DNA of 64,000 nt from Paragordius varius (lineage: Eukaryota > Nematomorpha). Position numbers and translations under genes: made by a program. The notes under the pieces were generated by a model. That model saw only the letters and a list, made by a program, of their open reading frames with translations. It was not told the origin of the DNA and did not search any database. Of the stretch, positions 1 to 10,810 are shown one piece after another. Position 1 is the stretch's first letter, and each line of letters begins with the position of its first letter. Location: NCBI GenBank assembly GCA_964247055.1, contig OZ176054.1, positions 4,030,001-4,094,000 of the forward strand. Reading direction: 5' to 3'.

Positions 1-219
1 TTAGAAAAGATTTTTGCCAACATTTTTTTCCTAAAGCAGTAATTTGAGTTACCAGATCAGTGCATTCAAAATGTAAGTCATAGACTCAGGAAGAAACCAA
101 GCTAAATGTATTAATTAATGAAGTTTAAAACTTTAGTTTCGCATAACTAAACTTTGCAGATAAATAGACACAGTCGGACATTGAATTGTATTTTGCAGTC
201 AAAATAAAAAATTTATTAC

Positions 220-3200
220 CTAAATCTTTCATCCAGGAAATTATCATATCAACAAAAGCGCAAATGACATTTCCGCCATTCATTGAAGCGACGATCGCCA
301 AGTAATGGTTATCAAAAAATGGTATATATTCCAAGGCATTGTTTTTAGTGGTATTTTCTTTGGATATATCAACAATATAACTGGGCTGAAATCCTTTGGG
401 TAAAACAAAGGATACTTGAGCGGATGTTCCGATATTAATCACTATATTAAACAACAAAAAAAGTCACGATCACAAATGAATTTGAATGATCATTTGAAGG
501 CGGATCACCCATTAACTACATTAAATCATTATATAAAGTTTAGATTTTCTAACAAACTTTGACATTAGGTACAATAAATTGTTTTAATTCTAATTTTTAA
601 TAGCTTTACGTGGGATTGTGTGTCTAAATTCGCTATTATTATCATATAATTATTGAGAGTTGCACTATTGTTCAATGAACAAAAAATGACTCGCTCATAA
701 AATTTTAAAGATAGATTTCTAGAAATACCTGCCCGATTTTTGTAATGTGAGTAAGCGGCATAAGCAGCACAAGGTGTGTCACCCAAGCAAACATATACAG
801 GAGTGCCTTGTGAGATATTGTAAAAATTAGATTTTAAATTTCCCACTATATGTCCGGGTTCAGCCGCACCAGGTAATAAATATATTGGAAATGAAACAGT
901 TTGCAATCTAAATTATTAATCGCTATAGCTTAAAAGGGTTTTATAAAATTAAATATATTGATGAATAATAAAATATAAAATGTTAATTACAATAAATAAC
1001 AACTTTTAACATCTATGATGTTGTAAAAGTTAAAATTTTTACTGTTCAATACCCATTAAAGTGGTTTTTAACCCAGAGAGAATACAAAATAAGTATCTTA
1101 AATATATATATATATATGTGTTATGCAAATCTGAAAAATATATTTTGTTTTTAATATCATAATTTTCTGTGTTACATACAAATTTGAAACACATATCTTA
1201 GTTGTATATGATAACCTTCAGCGTATTTGAATTGTATTATTTTTTATATTTTTTGTGTACTATGTAAATATTATATCCTTTGTTACTTGAAATTTTATTG
1301 ATATAATGCAAATTATGTACAACTAAAATTAGTATATATAAACCCTAAAAAAACCAAATAAATAATTCATTTCACATTTCTTATATTATCTCCTCATCTT
1401 TACAAGTTAACAATATGGTATTGGGCCAAATTTAATAATATGTGTTTGTGGCTTTTTAAGCGCTTACAAAAAGATCGTTATCTCAAACTTTTGTCTCCAT
1501 TGGATATTTAACATATTATGGAGATTATTTCTCGTAGCCTACCTTTGTAATTAGAAGTTATAGTACTTCCTATCAAGCAATAGGTGGCTTTATGAAACGA
1601 AAATTTAAAGGGGACAGTGTTTACCACGTGTCATAGTGTGAGACGCGTTTCGTCCTTGTTGTGGACTCATCAGCCACACATAATGAACACGGGTAACCAC
1701 TGTCGTTAAAAGTTTGTATATATACTGAGTATTTTAAGATTTTAAACCAATTATGGTTGGTGAAAGAGAAAACGGAGAACTTAGGCCCAGAGAGGGCAAC
1801 CGATTGTACTTAGATTAAGCCAATTATTATCACTAAAAATACTGACATGTCAAAACACTTTATTAAAAAAAGTAAACTTTAAATGCATTTAATTCGACAA
1901 AAAAATCAGCTGTAAATTTTAAACTGTGGAAATATTATAATAAATTAAAATTCTTGTTAGTAATTTTAATTAGGGTGCTTGGATATATATGGAATGGCAA
2001 AATAATAATGAAAACTTAAAATAAATCCTAAAATATCTTAATTTACAAAAAAATACTAAGAATATCTGTCCTATTATGCGGTCTAATTTCTTAAAGAAAT
2101 ACATAATGTTTGAAAAGGTAGAAGCGCAAAGAAAACCAGGCCGACCACAGATGAGGTTAGACATGATAAAAGAGGAGAGACTAAGATATTGAACGAGTTG
2201 AATGTAGCTGTAAAAGATCGAAAGAATGAAAATCAATAGTGCACACTCCAAAAAGTCGTTTACGACTTAAGAATAACCAACGCAGCCAATATATTTTTCT
2301 TCAAACAAAAGTCCAACATATATACAGGCGTGAGTTTGAGTGCCGTTAAACCTTAGTATATAACAAACTTATGGAATTTTTTTTCCATTCCAAACTTAAA
2401 ACTGGAAGAACGTTCTTACAAATGGGTTAATTCATATATATCAAAAAATCGATTTGTTTTACAATCTTCAAATTCATAAAAAAATTGTTTATGGCGGTAA
2501 ATTTCAAACTTATTCGCTACATCTAATATTGTCTTATTATCTTATAAAATAAATTATCAGGTACAAAAAGAAAACGCACAAAGTAATAATTTGGAAAAAA
2601 AACATTATTAAATTATCCAAAATAATACGTGTCTTTGTCCCATTCATTGCGTACGCTATCATAGTATCCCCAACTAACAGCATTTTGATTTGACATGATT
2701 GGTTCAATCACTGGATCATGATTCTCATCATTATTATCTTTCCAATTGCATAATAACCATGTTATTAAATCTCCAATTGTTCCGGCATATGAGTAATCCT
2801 CAACCTGTTTTAAGTTCGGCTCATTTCCTTTAGCTAACCAATACAGAGTGGCACACCCAAATCCAGGGTATATGTGATTTTGAACTTTTGGATATTTAGG
2901 GAGTTCTTCCATAATAGATTGGGATCGGACATCTTCCCAATTGTAAAAATGAGAGCAATATTTATCAAAACAAGACTTCCAACCATGAGCACTATTGGTT
3001 TTTACATCTGATTTATTGGTTGAAATTTTGTTTAGATTTAGAAATCTTAACTCTGGTTTCCAGAGTACACAGCCATGTTGTTGACAACACATTGATAGAG
3101 AAACAATATTAGATGACAAAAGAGGAGGTATACTATGAATAATTTCTACAAATGTAGTAAGTATGAGTAAAACATTGGAATTGAATTTATTGGAGTCCTT

Positions 3201-3320
3201 ATCTGATTTTTGCAAAGAAACAGTTTGATAAGGTAAGGATTTAGAATAGGCTATTTCTCCATCTCCATTTAGTACAATTAATTTGATAAAAGATGTCCCA
3301 ATATCTAATCCCAAAAACAT
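220..3320 (-). CDS. SHPK: Sedoheptulokinase, copy A (exons 1-3; 3' exons outside window)
   Basis: FGGY-family carbohydrate kinase that phosphorylates sedoheptulose to sedoheptulose-7-phosphate in the cytosol. Coding exons on the minus strand: 2629-3320, 729-907 and 220-441, phases consistent and GT-AG borders. The start at 3320 gives the N-terminal phosphate-binding motif GLDIGTS, then family blocks such as GFGCATLYWL, AGTIGDL, SNQNAVSWGYY, LLPGAAEPG and SLNGGNV-like MNGGNV. Exon 1 is one codon shorter than in copy B. Intron 1 (908-2628) has picked up a hammerhead-bearing element and a LINE tail. Exons 4-6 should lie left of position 1, so completeness cannot be judged. All visible exons are open. 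By eye about 12 residues in 360 differ from copy B. Confidence 0.88.
1500..1830 (-). mobile_element. Insertion with hammerhead ribozyme, probably Penelope-like or retrozyme-type
   Basis: About 325 bp present in SHPK intron 1 of copy A and absent from the matching place in copy B (near 17590). Its core is a hammerhead ribozyme on the minus strand (separate entry). Hammerheads of this kind are known from Penelope-like retroelements and retrozymes. A separate Penelope-type GIY-YIG fragment occurs at 44.8-45.7 kb, so the family is present in this genome. No coding sequence is visible in this insertion. The edges are approximate, taken from the copy A/B comparison. Confidence 0.6.
1613..1704 (-). 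ncRNA. Type I hammerhead self-cleaving ribozyme
   Basis: Read on the minus strand: the invariant CTGATGA, stem II GTCC/GGAC closed by a 7-nt loop, GAAA, then a minimal stem III inside the palindrome ACGCGT, and a GTC cleavage triplet. Stem I begins TCACAC against GTGTGG and extends outward, with few mismatches and one bulge, to GACAGTG/CACTGTC at the ends. Every invariant core position is present. The self-complementary ACGCGT is typical of hammerheads that work as dimers. Cleavage would fall on the minus-strand transcript, that is in SHPK intron 1, at about 1641-1643. Confidence 0.85.
1990..2290 (+). mobile_element. 5'-truncated RTE-like LINE tail in SHPK intron 1 (copy A)
   Basis: Degenerate match to the last 200-250 bp of the full-length LINE at 60185-63100, including the GRP-rich stretch (AGGCCGACCACAGATGAGG) and the terminal GTCGTTTACGACTTA. 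It is present at the same place in copy B (17770-18060), so it was inserted before the duplication. Antisense to SHPK. Confidence 0.8.
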
Positions 3321-5571
3321 TTTTTTCTAGTTTACATGAAGGAAAAGCGATAAAGCATTCTTATTTTAACCGAGGATGCGGAAAAAAATATATGCATTTG
3401 AACATAAATGATCCTTGCGAATAGACCTTTTATAAAATATTTTTTTAAATAGAAATCATAAATTAACACATTTGTATTTTTATTTTATGGTTAAAGGAAT
3501 ATTAATCGATATGTTTGCTTTTAATTTTGGTTGCGAAACAATAAATGGTTAGGAGCGAAATAAAAAAACAAACATAAATAAAATTATTCTTTATAAATAT
3601 TTTTTAGTGTTTAACGTAAGGCAGTCTTGCGATATCGTTTGTTTTGGTTAAATTAATTTGTATTTATATGGTTTTATTATTCTCAAACAAATAAATTTAA
3701 AAATTAAAGATATCAATATTACATTAGGGAACTACAGATATAATTACCTTTTATTAACGTCAAAATATATCAACTACTGAATACTATTATGATTTCGCTG
3801 TAAATTAATTTGGTTTTAGTTAATAATAATTAAAAAAATACACTTGATAATTCTAATATCAAAAGGGAACAATTATAAAAGATCATCAACAGTGGCATAA
3901 ATAATAAAGCTTGCTATCACTTATTTGCTAGTTAATTGACCCTCAATCTTTCTCCGAAGCTATATATTTTGAGCATTCACCCTTAACTTCGATAGCTTTA
4001 ATTTTTCTCTTAATCCTCTTTCCATATATAAGAATCTGGTCTTAGAAAAAGAACATTTTTATTATTCGCATTCAGTCTTATACACCTATGATCATATATA
4101 ATAAATCCGCTATATTATTTTTTGTGATTTTTAGAATAATATTACGGCGTTATGAATGGTTGAATCAACCCCTTAGAGTTTTATATTAACACCCATTTTT
4201 TTGCAGAGGTTTACATAGTAGTGAGATCTAACAGCTAGGTTAGAAATTAACCAGGAGAGTAGTATGTCAAGTTGGAATGGTCGTGGTTTTTAAAGTCTAA
4301 AATAAAACCAACTTTCAAAATTTTGGTAAAACTAAGGTTAGAGTAATGAAAGCGTAGGATTTCAAAATTTTTTAATTTCCCAACTTGTTTCCTCTTTCAT
4401 ATTTATTTTCAAATATTGTCTTCAGAACCTTTTGATATTTTAAAGCAAAAATCCTTTGAATAAACGTGATCGCTATTCCCAACAAAAATATTTTCATTTT
4501 TAAACCAACCAAATATTATATGAGGTATAATATATTTAAAAGATAGTGGACAAAAAAATAATATAAAAAATACATGAATACATTATAATTTTAGTTGTTT
4601 TTCCTAAGATATTAATTAATTAATGACATCACACAAATAATATTTTATTAATATTATTTTTCTGATAACAAAAATATCTAGGTTTTAATATATACATTTT
4701 TTTGGTTTTATTCCATAAAAAATCTGCGCCATTTTGTTAAATTAATTAGATAGAAGGTAAATTGGGAGATGTCATACATTACCTAGTAGGTGGAATAAAC
4801 CAGACAGTTCAATAGAGATCCCAAGAGGCTGGGGTAAAATATCATCTTAAAATAGTGCTCAAAAATAAACACATATCTGCAAAAAACAAAGGCTTGATCT
4901 ACAAAGCCGGCATACGTCTATACTCCTAATATGGAAGCGAGACATGGCCGATGACAAATTCAATCGAGAAAAAACTAATGATCATAGAAAGGCGAATGTT
5001 AAATTTATTCGACCCCAATAAGTTAAATTCAAATTTGTTAACTGTACCAAATCGAATTTTTAAATATTTTGACCATAAAAAGGCTTAGATATTATGGACA
5101 CATCAAACGTGCTTCAGAACAATGGACAAATAAATTTTTATCCATACATCCTAAAGGTAACAATCGCTGGGGTAGACCAATATTTAACTAAAAAACAATA
5201 AATAATGATTTAAATATTGCCAACTTTTATGAATACGCCTGGCAGGATCGCAAAGAGTACAGGCAGCTTCTATACGGATACAATGGCTAGCCATTACACA
5301 AAGACGATACATCATTCCAAATTTTGTTTACATATTTTAAGATACAATAAGAAAGTAAAAAAATCATAATATATATTAAATTCTAGATATGGATTCTGAA
5401 AGTCACATTTTCGTTTTTTTTAAAAATGAATGCAAAAGTGCCGAGCTGAGATTGCATGATAAGAATTTTCAATATATGCAAAGATAAAAAAAACTGTTTT
5501 AATATCAACGAATTAATATATTATATATATATTAATTTGTCATATAACTTTGGTATGGAATATAAATATAA
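3321..5571. other. SHPK-TTC36 spacer, copy A
   Basis: No gene seen. Very AT-rich DNA upstream of the SHPK start and downstream of the TTC36 stop. The only recognisable content is the LINE remnant at about 4790-5330. The region matches 19109-23224 of copy B, which is longer because of two insertions. Confidence 0.6.
4790..5330 (+). mobile_element. LINE reverse-transcriptase 3' remnant (copy A)
   Basis: Broken reading frames match the thumb/C-terminal part of a non-LTR reverse transcriptase: blocks resembling AGIRP..LYASETWPMTDS and LRYFGHIKR....W.NKFLS. The same fragment, better preserved, is at 22420-22960 in copy B. The blocks resemble the LINE at 56983-57590 (AW.KYHQLK), so it may be the same family. 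The insertion predates the duplication. Confidence 0.75.
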
Positions 5572-6110
5572 TTAATTAATGCTAGAAAAGTGAGAACGAA
5601 TTGAAATTTCTTGCATCATTTGATTACACATTGCAGAATATGGATTCATCTGAATCAATTGACATTTCGAAAACTTTCCCCCTAAATCCGCTGCTTTTTC
5701 ATAACATTTCTTTGCATAATCCAATTCATTGTATTTTTGATGTAGAATACCCCGTTGGGTGTAACATTGACATGTGGTATAACTAGGTGTATCATTTAAA
5801 ATATCTATAGCTTTATCTAGATCTAATATAGCCACTAAAAATAATAAATTAATTTACGTTCGTATTTTCCCATAAATTGATATATTTGAGCCCGATTATT
5901 TAACAATGAAGGGGCATTGGGTAAAATTTCAAGAGCTTTATTGACCAAATTTAATGCATCTGAATACTCCTTTTTTTCAGCTTTCTTAATAGCCTCAGTT
6001 TCGTATTGTTGCAAAATTTGTAATTTTGATTGATCAAATATATCTTGTGTTTTTTGTAAAGAGACCGAGGGTGGAATCAAAAAATTTAAAATTTCATTAT
6101 CAGATGGCAT
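5572..6110 (-). CDS. TTC36: Tetratricopeptide repeat protein 36 homologue, copy A
   Basis: Two coding exons: 5858-6110 and 5572-5834, joined by a 23-bp GT-AG intron (5835-5857) that splits a Leu codon, giving 171 aa (human about 189). The N-terminus aligns with TTC36 (PSDNEILNFL..PP), followed by TPR repeats (LLNNRAQIYQFMGKYE, CYTQRGILHQKYNELDYAKK) and the family-typical C-terminus QMNPYSAMCNQMM. The start at 6110 is preferred over an in-frame extension upstream because that would run antisense through NAT10 exon 1 and has no family match. TTC36 is a small TPR protein of uncertain role, described as cochaperone-like. By eye 14 of 171 residues differ from copy B, yet both frames are open. Confidence 0.9.
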
Positions 6111-6140
6111 CGGAAAAATACATTCATATTCATAAAAAGC
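6111..6140. promoter_or_regulatory. 30-bp divergent spacer between TTC36 and NAT10 starts (copy A)
   Basis: The TTC36 start codon (minus, 6110) and the NAT10 start codon (plus, 6141) are 30 bp apart. Either a bidirectional core promoter lies here and the leaders are nearly absent, or the 5' ends overlap as antisense transcripts. The same spacing is kept in copy B. No TATA box or initiator can be assigned with confidence. Confidence 0.5.
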
Positions 6141-7014
6141 ATGCGTAAAAAAATAGACAACAGAATACGATATTTGATTGAAAACGGTGTAGTTAATGGG
6201 CATCGTAGTATGTTTTTAATTATCGGCAAAAAATCCAGAGAACAAGTAGACTTATTTATAAATTTTATAGGTAGTAATTTTGCATCATATTTTGTCAAAA
6301 TCTATCGTAAAATCAAGGCCCATTGTTCTTTGGTGCTATAAAAAGGATTTAGGATTTAGCAGGTACATATTTTCGTAAAGTTTTGAAAGTCATCGTAAAA
6401 AACGGATGAAACAAATGCGAAAGCAAATACGTAATGGAAATATTGATGTTGATGAAAATGATCCATTTGAATTTTTTATCTCATCCACCAATATAAGATA
6501 TTGTTACTATTCTGAAACAAATAAAATTCTTGGAAACACTTATGGAATGTGCATTTTACAAGTGCTATATTTATATATAAATAATATTTAGGACTTTGAA
6601 GCGTTAACTCCTAACATTATGGCTCAAACTATTGAAACAGTTGAAGGTGGGGGAATAATTATATTTTTACTGCCAAATATATCTGCTCTAAAAGAATTAT
6701 CCTCTCTTACTATGGTTTTTACCCATGTATATTTAATATATAGGATATTCATTCACGATATAAAACCGAAGTATACAATACAATACTTTCCCGATTCAAT
6801 GAAAGGTAAATTTTATTAAATTTGGTGTATATTTAATTAAAATTATTTTAACACTTTATTACCTTTTTACTTTTTTGTCCTGGTTTACTTTTTGGGGTAG
6901 TTATATATCCCAAAGCATAATTTTGTAAATCTAGAGTTTTGAAAATTATTTTAGTTGAAATTTAATATCAAACATTGTTCTTACGTATTACCACAGTGTG
7001 TAATTTTTTTAATT

Positions 7015-7850
7015 TTTTGTGAGATATATTTTGACGTGCAAATTTATTTGCCGCAAAAATCTGTATTTATTGACGACCTCGTTAAAATATTGAGAGAAAA
7101 TCCAATTTGTGCAAAAAATGAAAATTAAGAATAATTAAAAAAATAATGATAAAACCTGAGATGATAAGGTTTAATATCATTTTATCAGATATTTACGATT
7201 TATAAATATATTATCATATGGTTAGGGTTTTTATAAAATCTCCAATAAAATCGTGTTTCTCCTTTAGCATGTTTAAACAAAAAATACTATATTAAAATAT
7301 TTTTTTGTATTTAACCTTTCTATTAAAATCTTAACAATTACATTATTATAGTAAAAATAACTAATTTATTAAAATAAAATTAAAAATATTGTTTTTTATT
7401 TTTTCTTTTTTTGTCATCTGGTTTATAAGTGTTGATAATTTATAATTTATATTGAAATTTTACTGAGTGCGAAATACAAAGTATATAAATAATACAAAAA
7501 GATTTAAAAGTAGGAAACCTAAATATTTTTAATTTTATTTTGATAAATGAGTTATATTTACTATAATTATATTAATGTTAAGACTTAAATAGTAAGTGGA
7601 GCTAGAAAATAATAAAAAATAATTTAGTAAAGTTTCATAAATATTTTTTGTTATTTAATCATGCTAAATAAACACGATTTTTTGATTAGAGTTTTAAAAA
7701 ACCCTAACTATATGATTAAAGGATATTTATTAATTGGAATTATCTGATAAAATGATTTTGAATTGCCCAATTTCGATTTTCTCTCAATATTTTAACTAGG
7801 TCGTCAATAAATACAAATTTTTGCGGCAAATGAATTTGTACGTCTTAAGC
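7015..7850. repeat. Foldback (long inverted repeat) MITE, copy A
   Basis: Long imperfect inverted repeat in NAT10 intron 5. The left end reads GACGTGCAAATTTATTTGCC followed by GCAAAAATCTGTATTTATTG; the right end is its reverse complement near 7800-7848. Arms are several hundred bp. The same element is at the orthologous place in copy B (24665-25690), and a third member sits in an HGSNAT intron (42975-43690). No coding sequence. The flanks carry a second, outer TIR motif (TTAACACTTTATTACC with CCCAAAG) that recurs nearby. Confidence 0.7.
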
Positions 7851-8329
7851 TCTCCCTTGTTAAAAAATTTGTTAAAAAATTGACCCTCTTTTTTGGAAAC
7901 AGTATTACATAAAGGTGCTTATATTTTTACAGTTTTGTGACTTATAGAGTTAAAAATTATTACAGCTCTATATCAGAAACGAACAGATGATATATAAAAT
8001 TAAAATATATCAAGTTTTTGCTGGTAAAATATGGCTTGACAGCTTCTTTAAGTTAATTATTCACATTTTCCAACCATAATATACATTAAAAAATTAATAA
8101 AAAATGGCGGCAAAAAAGTAGATGAGGACATTTTACATTTTAAAAAAATTGTTTAATGCAACTAAAAGGCTAAAGAAATTTTTAAATTTGGCTATTCAAA
8201 TTTCATATCGCTCTGGGATAAAAATTAAGTAAATTCCACAAAATATTCCATTATAAACAATTAATATATACATTATACTAGATCATTACTATTAGCCTTG
8301 GGATTTTATGTTAAAGCTTAACTATTTTT

Positions 8330-8537
8330 AACGCTTCATTATATTTTCGAGTAATTGTCCCAAAGCTATATTGAAATGATGATTTTTTAAATTTGCAAAA
8401 AATATTTTTATAATAATGCGTTTTAAAGGCCATAGTATGCATATATTTAAGTTAACCCTAATATAAAAATTCCATTATATTTAAATATAATATCTTTGGG
8501 GCAGGAAAATACCCCAAAACATAATGAAGTGTTAATT
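8330..8537. repeat. Short palindromic MITE with CCCAAAG-type ends (copy A)
   Basis: About 200 bp with ends AACGCTTCATTATATTTTCG...TGTCCCAAAGC and, inverted, CTTTGGGGCAGG...ATAATGAAGTGTT. The end motif is the same as the outer ends around 6848 and, in copy B, 24499 and 26020-26062. A copy also lies in the matching intron of copy B at about 27113-27313. Confidence 0.55.
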
Positions 8538-10810
8538 TATGTCTTTTAGCAAAAAATAATTAACCTTCTCTCAAACATGATTTTAACGTTACAATTATTT
8601 TTTAACGATTTCTTTAAACCTTATTCTTATAATTCACATATAATTTTCCAAAATATCTCTTGTTTTATCTCATATTTTATAATATACAATTTACAATAAA
8701 ATTATAAGTTTTATATTTTATCCTCTTTTAACCATATAAATTAATTTTACAGGTTTTTGTTATCCTTAACCCAATGCAAAAATTGTTTGCTGCTGGACGA
8801 CCAATTAAATCTTATATCGATAACATCACAAATCCCTGCAATAGAAAAATTGCCACCCAAACCACAAGTATATTTAATAATACTATTATTATATGTGTGG
8901 ATAATTTTTAATTACAAAAATTATATTTTATAACTGGAAAAGGATGAAATATCCATGAAACAAATTGAGCTATCAAATTTGAAGGAATCTTTTCAAGATG
9001 TATCCAATATTGGAGGGATCGTTAAACTAACCCGTACCCTTGATCAAGTATAAGTTTGTAGGCGTTTATGACTATATCTCTATTTATATATATTTAACTT
9101 TTAAAAATGGTTATGTATAATATAATTGTTGTATGATAAGAGGAAATAGATTTTTTGGATATATACCTGTTATTTTAAAAGATTAATTGAGTATCTATAT
9201 AAATTTTAAGATAATTGTTTATTGAGAAATGATGAATAAAATATTAATTTTATAGAAAATTATATTTTTTTTTTGAAAAAATATATTTATTAAACAATCA
9301 TAAATTTGAAACAAATTAGGCTAAAGCCCTATTGAAATTTGTGGATGTTATTTCGGAAAAACCGTTTAAACAAATGGCTTCGATTGTTTGTTTAACTGCT
9401 TCACGTGGGAGAGGGAAGTCGGCATGTTTGGGCCTAAGTGTAGCATGTTCAATCGCCCTTGGGTAATTTTTTATCATCAATATGAAGTAAACTATATTAC
9501 AAAACATTTATTTATTAATGAAAATGTACATACCAATTTTGTAAAAAAATTATAATGTGTTTTTACGTTAAACTTTTATAAAAGGATGCATATCTAATAA
9601 TTATGCATTTTCCTTATAATTTTAGATATTCCAATATTTTCGTCACCTCACCTAATCCCGAAAATTTGAAAACTCTGTTTGACTTTGTGATTGTCGGTAT
9701 TAAAGCGTTAGGATATGAAGTACAACATATTCATTTTTGCATTATACCTAGGAAAATATATTATTATAAAAATAGCAGATTGGTAATTTTTTTGGTTATT
9801 TTTAGGGGATCGTTAATCGTAGAAATGTATTTAATCAATTTATTATTGCAATATTTTGTAGATATATTATAATTAGTAATTTTTTAACTGGAGCTATTAT
9901 ATGATGTCTATAATTCCTAATTTAGCATTCTTGCGTTTTGGAGCTTTTTAGGCTCAAAAATCAATTTTGTAAAAAAACGTAATATATAACATTTCAAAAA
10001 CTTATGGTTAACCTATAAAATTAACCATATATTAAATATATATTTATGTTTTTGATAGGAACATATTGATTTCGAAACTATTAGATCGACAGACACCGAA
10101 CACAATAAAAGTGCCATTAAGATTAACGTTTTCAAAAAACATCGTCAAACGATTCAAGTTAATACCATATATGATATATAAATGCTTTTAAAATAGTTGT
10201 TTTCTGTATTTAAAACTTGAATAATTGTTTCATAACATAATAGATGTGTATGCTATATTTATATTTTTCCAAAATGATTTTTTTCTATATTCCATTATTC
10301 AGGCCTTCAATTATTTATAATATAAAAATGGCCCGGTCTTACACTTAGTTTTTTTTGAAGATACATTGTAATGTTAATTTATTCAATTCCTAATATTTAA
10401 TTATGGTTTTTTACATAAATCAATATGCTCTATATTGTTTTTTTCAAATTGTCGTAAATCAAGTCCCTTATTTCATATAATTTTTACAAAATAGGATTTT
10501 TTATAGCTTTTGATGCTTTTTACTATTACTAATTTTCTATCTGTTTCCCTTCTTATCCATATGATCTCCATATCATTTTTATACCAAATTTTCATTTAAT
10601 TATTATAAATACATTTATATATTTCACAATTTTACAAATAAATTTATAAACCATTTTTACCTTATAATAGTATATTCACCCGAACAATTATGCAGCGCTC
10701 AAAACGCATTGTGAAATTTTGGTAATTAACGAGGCTGCCGCCATACCTCTCCCTATTGTCAAACTCTTACTCGGACCATATATATGTTTTATGTCATCTA
10801 CTATAAGTGG

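Larger units (their letters stand above)
6141..10810 (+). pseudogene. NAT10: NAT10 5' half, truncated duplicate (exons 1-11 only)
   Basis: Eleven exons are present: 6141-6245, 6271-6362, 6390-6561, 6592-6714, 6744-6805, 8753-8867, 8943-9047, 9320-9462, 9626-9719, 10059-10157 and 10671-10810. All are open, with consistent phases and GT-AG borders, about 416 codons. The first four introns are 25, 27, 30 and 29 bp. The duplication breakpoint (about 13137) removes the second half, including the acetyltransferase and tRNA-binding parts. The Walker A block (ASRGRGKSA) is kept, but the Walker B block reads VINEAAAIP instead of VIDEAAAIP, an Asp-to-Asn change in exon 11 expected to impair ATP hydrolysis. 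Only about 6 residues differ from copy B. If transcribed it could yield only an N-terminal fragment ending in downstream sequence. I call it a truncated pseudogene; a short functional product cannot be excluded. Confidence 0.88.

Noticed and set aside
5835-6203. Longer TTC36 start within the NAT10 exon 1 antisense
   Set aside because: The extra residues have no similarity to TTC36 and coincide with coding sequence of the opposite gene; the family alignment begins at the Met at 6110.
9316-9507. Minus-strand open frame of 63 codons
   Set aside because: It is the antisense shadow of NAT10 copy A exon 8 (9320-9462), which has the Walker A motif and correct splice borders on the plus strand.
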